Program-made: the position numbers and the translations under genes
Shown: positions 54,788 through 64,000 of the stretch, one piece after another
How positions within the stretch are numbered: the first letter of the stretch is position 1
Layout: every line of letters begins with the position of its first letter
Assembly: GCA_951640165.1 (NCBI GenBank)
Contig: OX621263.1
Coordinates: 14,328,001 to 14,392,000 of the forward strand
DNA length: 64,000 nt
DNA from: Pseudoips prasinana
Taxonomy: Eukaryota > Arthropoda > Insecta > Lepidoptera > Nolidae
Direction: 5' to 3'
The notes under the pieces: generated by a model
The model's input: the letters and a program-made list of their open reading frames with translations, nothing else
Told to the model about the DNA's origin: nothing
Databases searched by the model: none

Positions 54788-55170
54788 TAGCCGAATTTTG
54801 GCTGCGGCAGCCAAACTCAGCGGCAGGATATATTATAGTGAAGGACTGTGTGCGTTTACGCAAACGCATTCTTTCGGACAATACAATGGCTTGGCTATCC
54901 GTCACAACCGGGGGAGATTAGGCGTAAGACCGACAGCTGTACAGACGCCAGCACATCAAGCTACCCCAATCTGTCAAATTTCCCCAATTGAAAGTGAACC
55001 TTATGTTTATGTGATAAAAATCTATAAAAGAAATTTGACAGATTGGGGTAGCTGGATGTGCTGGCGCCTGTACGTTCTATCAAAGACACGGGTGAATAAC
55101 ACCGCTGCTACTAGAAGATTTTTTTGCCACACAAATCCCAAGAACACTTTTGGCCCGACCTGGGATTTGA
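54788..55170 (-). mobile_element. SINE N split by a MITE (54940-55072)
   Basis: AGCCGAATTTTGGCTGCGGC starts the SINE and the B-box region GGGATTTGAACCCTC ends it. A full CAGACGCCAGCAC MITE lies between, after CCGACAGCT. Confidence 0.78.
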
Positions 55171-55394
55171 ACCCTCATTATCTCCAGTTTAAGTAGATCA
55201 AAGAGATGACCTTAGTAATAAGGTCCGTTGTTGCAAATGCACGTAGCCCGACAGCGGGTCCGAAGCGTCGTGGATACGGCTCCGCACAATTAGGTGGCGT
55301 CCGACGCTTCGATTCCTGATCGAGATTATGAGGCCGTCTCCCACAGCCCTTGTGATGATATGATGGTGGCGCGATAATTTGGTACACACAATGA

Positions 55395-55735
55395 AACTCA
55401 CTTTTATAATAATAATAAACATTTATTTCAGACAAGGTCCATATTTTGTTCGTAACAATGTGCTTAAAAAGTAATGTTAGTAATTGGTAACAAAAAAATA
55501 AATTTCTACGTGAAGCCGCACCCATCTTTGCAGCATGGGGACTCCCACAGATCTGTAAAAACACCCAGTATAGTGTTGGTACTGCCACGAACGCGAGTGA
55601 GTAGGGAGGTGTACCTTTTCCTAACTATTGCGGCAAAGCCATCCACCCGCGCCTCAGCGAACATCCCTGACGCACTGCAACGCCATGGCAGCCCCAACAG
55701 TACCCTGAGTGCATTTTTTAGATTGACTGATAATT
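55395..55735 (-). pseudogene. LINE RT C-terminal fragment
   Basis: On minus it reads LGLPWRCSASGMFAEARVD-like, AAIVRKRYTSLLTRVRGSTN and ends at 55506, followed by a 3' UTR to an AATAATAAT tail. It is the same family as 56620-57860. Confidence 0.72.
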
Positions 55736-55861
55736 ATATTAAGCAAACTTTAAATTACAAAGCACATTATACATAGGTAGTGACCCTTCGCTGTTCCTTC
55801 CCGGAATCGCTATGAATCAACTGACCAATGAGCGATCAGAATAACAATACAGATAATCTCA

Positions 55862-56040
55862 TAGACCTATATGTATTCTACTAGACGCGCAATCCCATAT
55901 TGAGAATTTGCTCACTCGAGAATCTGCAACTCCGTCAAAATATTGGCCGCCGCGCCCGCGCGTTTCATCTCGCGCACAGCCGGACTGGGACAGAGTTTTT
56001 ATTCGAAACAGCGTGTCTAGTTATACATATAAGTCAATGG
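55862..56040. mobile_element. MITE I (TATGTATTCTACTAGACGCG ends)
   Basis: Ends GACCTATATGTATTCTACTA and TAGTTATACATATAAGTC are imperfectly inverted. The inside is GC-rich. A reversed copy is at about 29040-29175 and a fragment at 23682-23722. Confidence 0.72.
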
Positions 56041-56045
56041 ATAAT

Positions 56046-56619
56046 CTATATTAATTAATTATGACCATATAATTTAAAAATGCAAGCACAGGTAGCGGGA
56101 AATTTGTTAGTGAACCGGTTATGTATAGATTACCATGAAACTTGTTGATTTTGCGTCAACAGTCCCTTGACAGTTGACACCCTTTGATTACGGTACTCTA
56201 AAAATATGTAAACAGTCACGCTGATAAGACGAATCGCTAATGCAGCGTATCATTTTATTGTGACGCTAGGGGGACGATCAAGCGAAATGTGCACGTAATT
56301 TTGGCGTAAGAACTGTATCCCAAAATAAATGAAGCTGTTTTAAATGTATGTATTACACCCACTTATGTATTCACAAGAATGAATATTCAGTTAAGCGTTA
56401 TTTACTGTACTCAGCTACGCCAACTAGTTCATTATAGAGTTACTATGCATAGTTACTCTCAAATTAATTCGCAAATTTAATATCTTATCTTATCTATCTT
56501 TTTATTAGTCATTCTTACTCCATTTAATAAGAAACACGCCCTTTAAATAATTGATTTTATTACAATATAGTATTAAAAACTTGACTTTAAGATTATTATT
56601 AAGATTATTTGGGTAAACT
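56046..56619. other. AT-rich spacer, nothing recognised
   Basis: No exon or repeat family was recognised. Confidence 0.4.
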
Positions 56620-57860
56620 GTTCTATGTTAATTACACTTTTTAGGGCTTATTGTACATCATTCTACACGTGCAGCCTGTGGGCTAACTATACTCAAAAAT
56701 CTTACAGTGTCCTCCGAGTTCAATTTAATAATGCGTTCAGGATGCTGATGGGGCTGCGGCGATTCTGTAGTGCATCAGGGATGTTTGCTAAGCATCGCGT
56801 AGATTGTTTCTACGCCACGATGCGTAAGAGATGCGCATCTCTGGTGCGCAGAGTACGTGGCAGCACCAACAGCATCCTTCGCATGATCGCTAGTCGGCTA
56901 GACTGTATTTACGGGTCAGAGCCCATTCGTCCCCTAAAATTCGTCCCCCAGCATAAAACTTGTAGATTCGGCCCCTATATAGGTGCCCATTGGTCTCCTG
57001 GTAGGGGACCAATTAATATTTTAATAAAATATATTATTTTTAAGGTACCCATTCGTCCCCTCTTATATATGTATATACAATATAAGTTAAAGATTCGGCA
57101 CCTATTCAGGTGCCTATTGGTCCCCTGAGATAAAATTAGCTATATTTTACATAAGAAACGGTTAACATAGTACACTTGTGAACAGTTTATTAACGGAATT
57201 AATTTAATAAATCATAACAGATCATTGAAAAATGAACTATGATGAATGATAATCCGTCATGATAATAATATAACCTGTCGATAGGCTTACGATGTAAAAT
57301 TGTCTCACTAAGGCACCTTGAATAATTACTGTGATTTTAGTATTTTTTTTAGTACTGTTATAATTTTTTAGATTTAAGTTATTATGATTTTACATGTATG
57401 TAGTTGGTAAATATACAAAAAAATAAGAAGTGATTATTTACTGTTGATATGTGTTCTATTTTTTTTTTGCATATTTTATATTTAATGTTGATTTATATGA
57501 TGGTTAATCAAGGCTGATTTTTGTAAAAGAGTTGTATTTTGTGAGTTTCTAGGACATTATGATTTTGTATGTGTTAATCTTATTTGAAATAAACATGATA
57601 TCTGCCGAATTACTATATTTTTTATTTTAGCTTTTTCTGCGCGACTGTACCAGGACTACCAAGCTGCAGTATACACATATACATGTACTTATATTAGAAG
57701 AATGAATAAAAATAAATATTCTTCAGAGGACGAATGGGCCCCTCAAAAGTTCCAGGGGACGAGTGGGCACAGGGTGCGAATCCGAGGGGACGAATGGGCT
57801 CTGACCCGTATTTACGTCAATCATGAGCATGAGTGTATGTAACGTTGACGATCCTTAAAT
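56620..57860 (+). pseudogene. LINE RT C terminus split by a DNA transposon
   Basis: 56625-56912 reads LFRAYCTSFYTCSLWANYTQ, NNAFRMLMGLRRFCSASGMF, RVRGSTNSILRMIASRLDCI. After the insert the frame resumes YVNHEHECM and stops near 57840. The 3' UTR continues to about 58030 (GAAATAAAGTC, then ATT repeats). Confidence 0.8.
56913..57807. mobile_element. 895-bp DNA transposon, 8-bp duplication
   Basis: TIR GGGTCAGAGCCCATTCGTCC at each end, flanked by GTATTTAC (56905-56912, 57808-57815). Subterminal copies of an (A/G)CCCATTCGTCCCC-like motif recur at about 56935, 56978, 57047 and 57108 and, inverted, at about 57727, 57755 and 57786. No transposase. An 8-bp duplication fits hAT-type mobilisation. Confidence 0.9.
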
Positions 57861-58284
57861 AAATAAATAAATCATTGCTGCGCCATTTCGCATGGAATGA
57901 CGCAGCAATGAATGGTAAATTTGTTACATATTTTAAAATATATATTACTAACACTAGTTTATAAGAAAGTTGTTACTTACTTATTGGACACTAATTTGGT
58001 CTGGAAATAAAGTCTTATTATTATTATTATTACTGTGCTACCAGTTTTGGATTTGCCTCAATACATAATCCTTATAGTATTATGGGGACCACATCTTTGG
58101 TTCTTCACAATTAACAAGCTTTCTGACACTCCTCGAGGGTCCTGAAATTGTTTTCATTGCCGAGACATCCTCCATACGCAAATTTATGACATATATCCAA
58201 TGTCGAGTTGTAACCGTATCTGGAATCAATTTATACATTAAAACTGCTGTAAAATGAAAAAAACCCGGTAGATTAAAGAAAATC

Positions 58285-58790
58285 TTTTCATAAAATAAAA
58301 TAAATAAAATAAAAAAAGGTTTTTATTCACGTAGACTAGACTTTAAAAAAGCGCTTGTAAATGGTCAGAACATATTCGTAGTAATATATAATTAATTTAT
58401 AATTATTTCTAGGTACATATAGATATTTAGGTACACGGATTGTAGGAAATAATTTACAATAAGATTTATTTTATAACAGTAACGATATTTAACTAACTTA
58501 AATTAAGTTATTGTCAAGGATCATATTGTGTAGGTTTAATTATCAAAATTTAAAATTTTAGCTATATTTTTACTACATATTGTCGAATGGTTCTGTCTAT
58601 ATTAAGGTAAGAATTAAATGTTATCATTATGGCGGACCTTGTGTTTATAACGACGCGACGGTCGCGCTTTAATGCTACCACCGGATCCAATGCGCCCCAA
58701 CTGAGAAGACCCAGCGAAACAAACTCAGCGGGTGTCTCTACTACCGGTTTCAACACGGCCCAGTTGAGACGCTCCGGCGAAACTAGACTT
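58285..58790 (+). repeat. Repeat G with RTE-like tail, longest copy
   Basis: It begins with an A-rich run and GGTTTTTATTCACGTAG, passes TTAAGTTATTGTCAAGG and GGTAAGAATTAAATG, and ends with GCTACCACCGGATCC and CGCTCCGGCGAAACTAG. It shows that repeats at 3080, 12110, 26905 and 53500 are parts of one unit. Confidence 0.65.
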
Positions 58791-58794
58791 TAAA

Positions 58795-59115
58795 CTGTTG
58801 GCGTGGTTGGCAAATGCTTGCTTTTTACGCTGGAGGTCGTGGGTTCGATTCCCACCCAGGATATATATTAGTGTACATGAACATGTCTGTTTGTCAGGAC
58901 AAACAGACATGTTCATGCACACAAATATCTGTTTTAAACCCTATTGTCTTTTAATAAGCTTATTTACTTATATAGATAATTACACCCAGACTCTGGAGTC
59001 TGGGTGTAATTATATCTAAGTATATATTTAGAAAAGACAAGTAGTATCTGGTTTCCATAGCTCTGCTTAGTCTTGGATCAGATGGCCGTGTGTAAATAAT
59101 ATCCCAGGATAATAA
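58795..59115 (+). mobile_element. SINE P
   Basis: GTTGGCGTGGTTGGCAAATG and B box GGGTTCGATTCCC, a hairpin at 58880-58918 (ACATGTCTGTTTGTC and its complement), and tail CTTGGATCAGATGGCCGTG. Confidence 0.68.
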
Positions 59116-59235
59116 TTCTATTATTTCAAATTACCAAATTTATTATTATAAAATGGACATAAAATACAATAATATATAAATAAATATGTAAAAAGTAGAG
59201 TTCCTCCTCTTCCTACTCGTATTATTATTATTACT

Positions 59236-59552
59236 AGCTGCGCCCCGCGGTTTTACCCGCGTTAAATTTTATAATTATAATTTATCATAGCTCTTCCCCC
59301 CTAAGTGATAGCGTGACAATATGTGTTGACCCGACCTCTTAGTAATATTCATGCAAAATTCAAAGTAAATCCATGCAGTACTTTTTGAGTTTAGCCCGGA
59401 CATACATACAGACAAACAGACACACAGACAAAAATTCTAAAATCTATATTTTTGGATTCTATATCGCTTGTAGATCACGCCCCAAGTATCCTCTTTAAAA
59501 AATATTCAATGTACAGTTTTGACTTTTCTACGATTTTATTATATGTATAGAT
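59236..59552 (-). mobile_element. Helitron, reversed, full copy
   Basis: CTAGCTGCGCCCCGCGGTTT to GATTTTATTATATGTATAG, the same family as 12211 and 36728. Confidence 0.78.
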
Positions 59553-59599
59553 TAAAGTCAGAACATCAAATGTAGTATTACAAGTTACCAATACATATT

Positions 59600-59840
59600 T
59601 TAGCCGTGTGGTTCCCGCCCCAGAAAGAATAAATGGGCTACCCCATTACGTCCCGTGGGTGTCGTAAAAGGCGACTAAGGGATACAACAAGTAGTCGGGC
59701 AGCAGCATAACCTGTAAAATAGCTATCACATGAGGTCGCCAACTCGCATGTCAAGCGTGGTGACTAAGACAAACCCCTCCAAATGGCAACGTTATAGAAA
59801 CCTTTGGGGGAGGCCTATGTCCAGCAGTGGACGATATCAG
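59600..59840 (+). mobile_element. RTE-type LINE 3' end in gene F intron 2
   Basis: GTGTCGTAAAAGGCGACTAA to AGGCCTATGTCCAGCAGTGG. It is orthologous to 11735-11965 and ends at the damaged exon 2 of gene F. Confidence 0.72.
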
Positions 59841-59941
59841 GCTGATAATGTGTACTCCTTACACGGTCCGCTATCTATAGGCAAGTTGCAAGCGTCATCT
59901 GAGAAGTAAACAAAAATTCTTAACAAAAATACAATCTAGGT

Positions 59942-60254
59942 ATATACATATAACTTAATTCGTAGGAAGGTCAAAACTGTACATTGAATATTTTTTTTAA
60001 AAGGTACTTGAGGGGTGATCTACAATTGATATCGAAGCCAAAAATATAGTTTTTAGAATTTCTGCATGTTTGTCTGTATGTATGTCCGGGATAAACTGAA
60101 AAAGTACTGTATGGATTTACTTCAAATTTTGCATGAATATTACTAAGAGGTCGGGTGAACATATAGGCTACATATTATCACGCTATCACCCACGGGGGAG
60201 GAGCTGTGATAATTTATAAAGTTTAACGCGGGTAAAACCGCGGGGCACAGCTAG
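59942..60254 (+). mobile_element. Helitron, full copy
   Basis: TATATACATATAACTTAATT to GGTAAAACCGCGGGGCACAG then CTAG. Confidence 0.78.
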
Positions 60255-60489
60255 TTTTTATTATGTTGTTTGTCAGCCCGTCTGTTTTTTCGAGCTATTT
60301 TCAAAAACGGCTGTACTGATTTCTGTAGGCATTTCACTCAGATATAGCTAATGTATAACAATAATAAAATGATACAGTGCCCAAAGGATAGAACAATAAC
60401 CTTCATGTATGGAAGAATTTCCGCGGATAAGCTAGCAGATACCAGTAGCTCAAAGTTATTCATATTTGTATTAATTTGTACTCGGTGGA

Positions 60490-61165
60490 TGAGTCTAGCA
60501 CCGAGGCCGTGAGGCTCTCCCACCAGGTGCCAAGAGAAGTCCACTGCAGATTAGTTTTCGCAGGTGCAAGTCTGACATAGTTAGTTAGTTAGTTGGGCGA
60601 TAGGTTTCCGCACTTAGCCTCCCAATTGGGCCATTGTGCGTGATACTTGTTTGGCTACTCGAACCATTTTAGTTCAATCCAGAAGTCCAGAAGACCACGA
60701 AAGCCTGGCTTGAGGGCCTCCTGCAGTGTCTTAGAATCATTCAGGAACTTTGCCCGTTGGTAAGCAACACTCTTGCAGTGTAGCAGTACGTGTTCTGGTG
60801 TTTCTTCATTTTCAATGCACCCTCTGTACAGGGGGCTGTCCGTGACGCCAATCTTGAAGAGGTGTTTGTTTAGTGTGCAGTGTCCGGTAATTGTGCCTAT
60901 CACCATGCGTAGATCCTTCCTGTTTAGGTGTAATAGATTACGCGACAGGCGTTTGTTCAGAGATGGTAGAAATTCTTTTGTCTGTCTGCATGATTCCAGA
61001 TCTATCCACTCTTTTTCATGTTCTTGTGTGGTTTTGTCACACAACCATGTTTTCAGTTGGTTATAGGGTATGGGTACAATGGGTTCAGGTCCCATTGTTG
61101 TCGTTTCCGATCCCTTTAGTCTGACATACCCACCCGCAGCCACGTGGCATGCGAAGAGTCTGTCG
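60490..61165 (-). pseudogene. RNase H-LINE C-terminal fragment
   Basis: The minus frame 61143-60655 reads NQLKTWLCDKTTQEHEKEW, TKEFLPSLNKRLSRNLLHLN, VIGTITGHCTLNKHLFKIGV, YRGCIENEETPEHVLLHC and LDFWIELKWFE. The ITGH, HLxxIG and EETPEHxLxHC elements are typical of LINE C termini of the RNase H-bearing groups. The stop at 60655 looks native. The upstream part is lost in an R1-type tail-like sequence (GACATACCCACCCGCAGCC, 61125-61143). Confidence 0.78.
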
Positions 61166-61204
61166 CTGTGTTAACTACTTTGCACCTTATTGATACTAAT
61201 GTTT

Positions 61205-61330
61205 GACTGCACGTGTGGCACAGTGGTTAAGACAGTCGCCTCGCCACTTCGTGTCCCGAGTTCGATTCCCACACAAGACAGCTATTTGTGAAATATTATA
61301 GTTGCGCTGAATCTAGATGTACTTTGTGTC
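61205..61330 (+). mobile_element. tRNA-derived SINE, single copy
   Basis: TGGCACAGTGGTTAAGACAG and B box GAGTTCGATTCCC, then a non-tRNA tail (TGTACTTTGTGTCCGTC). The ends do not form an acceptor stem. Confidence 0.6.
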
Positions 61331-61517
61331 CGTCTATTATAGTTGAAGTACCTACACGGCGACACAGGGATTTATTACCGTAGAGCGGGCGTCTTTAGAA
61401 AAAGTACAAGCCTTTTTTCTGGAAACCATAGACACCGATAAAAATGAATATAATAGTTAAGTTACTGAGCTTCATGTTAACAAGACAGTGAGAAGGCAAT
61501 CTGTCAGATTAAATATG

Positions 61518-61525
61518 TTTATATA
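61518..61525 (-). promoter_or_regulatory. TATA box of gene F
   Basis: TATATAAA on minus, 43 bp upstream of the exon 1 ATG, conserved with gene E. Confidence 0.5.
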
Positions 61526-61929
61526 CTATTGTGTGTAGTTTTCAATAGGCTACATCAGTAACAATACATATTTGTTTATAAATAAGTAACTATTATAGTA
61601 TCTTAGTTGTTTATAAAAGGAGACTATTGTAAACATCTCAATCCCACAGAATAAATAGTCCACTAGATACTAATAGTCATTTATTGGTAAGATTTCTTAC
61701 ATCAGCCGAAAGACGTCCACTGCTGGACAAAGGCCTCCCCCATATATCTCCACAATTGCCGGTCTTGCGCTATCCGTATCCAGTGATTTCAGCGACCCGC
61801 ACAAGATGGACCGATGATTTCTTACATATTGTCATGAAAATGCTCAGATCAATTAAATTTAATTGATCTGAGTGCAAATGATTCTAAAATATATTAAATG
61901 TCTAAATAATGTCAACAGATCACAAATCC

Positions 61930-62310
61930 TACAAATATTATAAACGCGAAAGTTTGTAAGTATGGATGGGTGGATGGATGTTTATTACTTTTTTAAGTAA
62001 AAACTACAGAATGGATTTTAATGATACTTTACAATAGTATAGCTTATATATCAGAATAACGCATAGGCTACAATTTATAAAGATATCGTGTGAATTATCC
62101 AAAATATGACGATAAGTGTCAAGTAAGTAGGAAAAATCTACCATCTGCGAGCTATTCCGGCGTGCACTGCTAAAACCGCTAGAGTTACACATCCTACTAA
62201 TATTATAAATGCGAAAGTTTATGAATAAATCTATACGATGTATGTTTGTTACTCTTTTACGCCAAAACTACTTTAACGCGGATGAAACCGCGGAGCATAG
62301 CTAGTATACT
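61930..62310 (+). mobile_element. Helitron, uninterrupted paralogue of 16887-17790
   Basis: It contains the joined target sites of the mariner (AAATATTATAAACGCG) and of the R1-type fragment (ACCGCTAGAGTTACACATCC), and ends GCGGAGCATAGCTAG. Confidence 0.82.
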
Positions 62311-62579
62311 ATAAACTAAATTTATGTCAAATAAATAATAAATGCTTACAAAAAAAACAAAAATAGGTCTATATGATAATCGTCACAACATTAGTCAGCA
62401 AGTCAAAATCATAAATTACCTACATATTACCATTTCAAAACGGTCACCTTAGCCTAGATGGTAGTGCTCCTGCCTACGAAGCTGTCTGAAGTGGTCCTGG
62501 GTTCGAATCCCGGTAAGTGCAAATATTTGTGTAATGAGCATGAATATTTGTTTCTAAGTCATGGATGTTTTCTATGTAG

Positions 62580-62838
62580 GTAGATAACTCTTTATTGCAC
62601 ACCAAAGACATAAACATAGAGTAAAAAAAAAAAAAAAAAAATGGCAATAGTACAAGTGGCGGCCTTATCGCTAAAAGCGATCTCTTCCAGGCAATCGATG
62701 AATGGACCAGAACTGTTAGTGAATAGAAAGACGGGGGTAGTAGGTGGTGTACAGAACAAAAGATGGCTGAATATACCGAAGGTACATTCAGTAGCAGTAA
62801 ATTCATTTGAATATTACGAAGTCAATAAAATACTATAA

Positions 62839-62891
<53 letters not shown>

Positions 62892-63240
62892 AATAAATAA
62901 ATATAAATATATATTTATATGTGTGTGTATATATACATATGAATTTAAACATACATAAATGCACAAAATGGCATTCCGGTTAGCTCATTCAGAGTGTTGT
63001 CAGATAATGTTCTTTTAAGAGTTTTTTAAACACAGTAAGTGACTGGGCTCGTGTTACCGACACAGGCAATGCATTCCACAGACGAGCAGCTTGCACGGTA
63101 AAGGATTTATAATAAAATGTAGTGGAATGCATTGGTATTTTAAGGCTTAAGTTTTCTGATGATCTCAGACTTCGTGCATGCGTGTCCTTTTTAGAACTCT
63201 AAGCGTTCTTTAAGGTAATTTGGTGTATTAGGATTGTATT
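62580..63240 (-). pseudogene. CR1/Jockey LINE 3' end
   Basis: On minus the frame reads ARSLRSSENLSLKIPMHS, FTVQAARLWNALPVSVTRAQ, SLTVFKKLLKEHYLTTL and stops near 62985. The 3' UTR has an (AT)n tract (62845-62891), GGCCTTATCGCTAAAAGCGA (plus), and ends with AATAAAGAGTTA after a T/A homopolymer. Confidence 0.83.
62845..62891. repeat. (AT)n microsatellite
   Basis: A pure AT tract inside the LINE 3' UTR. Confidence 0.9.
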
Positions 63241-63446
63241 TAAGTATATGTTATGTATTTAAGTATTTATATGTATATGTATTTAAGTATTTATCTATTA
63301 AATAAGTATGTATATCGTCGCCTGGTACCCATAGTACAAGCTTTGCTTAGTTTGGGGTTAGGATGATCTGTGTGACATTGTCCCCAGATATTAGATATTA
63401 TTATATTATAGTACACAAGTGTGTGAGCGACCCCGAAATTACTAGG

Positions 63447-63579
63447 TACAGACGACAGCACATCAAGCTACACTGTCAAATTTCCCCAATTGAAAGTGAA
63501 CCTCATGCAGTGATAAAGTAGAAAATCTATAAAAGCAATTTGACAGATTGGGGTAGCTGGATGCGCTGGCGTCTGTACA
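63447..63579. mobile_element. CAGACGCCAGCAC MITE, full copy
   Basis: TACAGACGACAGCACATCAA to GGATGCGCTGGCGTCTGTAC. Confidence 0.86.
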
Positions 63580-63599
63580 CAAGTGTGTGGGAAACCCCG

Positions 63600-63850
63600 A
63601 AACTACTAGGTACATATAGATATTTAGATATGCGGCTTCTATGAAAACATTTATAAATAACTTCTTATATATGAGAGTAATGATTTAATGTTTTATTATA
63701 ATTTAAGTTATTGCCAAAGAGATTATTTATAGGTTTAACAATCGAAATCTATCTAATACTATCTACATCTTGTAGTGAAATATATCTGAAATGATAAATT
63801 TCTATTGTTAAACGTTTAAATAATCTCTTTGACTCCTTACTATATATAAC
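63600..63850. repeat. Repeat G with a local inverted duplication
   Basis: It includes AAGTTATTGCCAAAGAGATT and GTTTAACAATCGAAATCTAT, then a partly inverted copy (GATAAATTTCTATTGTTAAA and AATAATCTCTTTGAC). Confidence 0.6.
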
Positions 63851-64000
63851 ATCTACATATTTAAATATGTCAATGATGTACAATGTATATAAATAGATGT
63901 TTATTTTGATCAATTTTTTTTTTAAAATTATAATAATAATAATTTATTTCCAGATAATTAAAATCCATATTTGTTAGTAATTAATTTATGAACTTAAACA

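Larger units (their letters stand above)
58111..61475 (-). pseudogene. Gene F: decayed or divergent copy of Kunitz gene E
   Basis: Exon 1 is 61475-61412 (MKLSNLTIIFIFIGVYGF, donor position AAG|GCTTGT). Exon 2 starts at 59898 ([13 protein letters not shown]). Exon 3 is 58219-58111 ([20 protein letters not shown], ending CQKAC and TAA). Relative to gene E about 16 bp are missing at the end of exon 2, removing the Ala-Arg-Ile-Leu codons and the original GT donor. A weak GA|GTACAC site 2 bp after the Lys codon would still keep phase 2 but gives a second-to-third cysteine gap of only 11. With the poor exon 1 donor, loss of function is likely but not certain. The TATA box (61518-61525) is conserved. 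Intron 1 holds Helitron and RNase H-LINE sequence. Confidence 0.72.
62443..63410 (+). mobile_element. SINE A split by a reversed LINE end (62580-63240)
   Basis: The SINE A head (CCTTAGCCTAGATGGTAGTG, with an 8-bp insertion CTGTCTGAAG-like before the B box) is 62443-62579. Its tail resumes at about 63240 and ends GACATTGTCCCC. Confidence 0.82.

Noticed and set aside
62641..62838. 65-codon plus-strand ORF
   Set aside because: It is antisense to the 3' UTR of a CR1-type LINE.

Overview
The window looks like nuclear DNA from a moth or butterfly (Lepidoptera). It is AT-rich, intron-bearing and packed with mobile elements typical of that group: R1-type, CR1/Jockey-type and RTE-type LINEs, several tRNA-derived SINEs, a 5S-rRNA-like SINE, Helitrons ending in CTAG, many MITEs, and a full-length mariner. 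This is inference from family resemblance; no search was possible.

The host signal is a cluster of small genes for Kunitz/BPTI-type protease inhibitors, found only as short exons with matching splice phases. Gene E (minus, 14413-11159) is complete and encodes 76 aa. Gene F (minus, 61475-58111) is its decayed copy. Genes A (minus, 31750-28438) and B (minus, 39756-35966) are a tandem pair, each encoding 75 aa. A plus-strand gene (46072-51934, called CD here) carries at least two Kunitz domains; its first exon was not found. The residue after the second cysteine (P1, the specificity residue) differs in every domain: Lys (E), Asp (A), Met (B), Pro and Arg (CD). A 34-aa protein with 12 cysteines (34930-35034) lies between A and B, and a tRNA-Thr(AGU) gene lies at 20876-20948.

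Layout: 1-8.3 kb is nested LINEs (R1-type ORF1 at 1-1542, CR1-type at 3354-5820, R1-type pol at 5828-7867). 8.5-10.1 kb is a 615-bp-arm inverted repeat and a MITE. 11-18 kb is gene E with its upstream region, which holds a LINE, an intact mariner and an R1-type fragment. 18.5-20.7 kb is an RTE LINE split by a 1.8-kb element with terminal inverted repeats that carries gag and retropepsin. 21-26.5 kb holds three LINE remnants. 27.5-40.2 kb holds genes A and B. 40-46 kb is a stack of nested repeats and a 42-bp minisatellite. 46-52 kb is gene CD. 52-63.9 kb is repeats plus gene F.

Two duplications make the history readable. The E copy (about 11.1-17.8 kb) and F copy (about 58.1-62.35 kb) are direct paralogues, and the F side gives empty sites for the three insertions upstream of gene E. 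The A and B units (about 27.7-32.6 and 34.25-40.2 kb) likewise differ by a Helitron, a SINE, a palindromic MITE and a 97-bp minisatellite.
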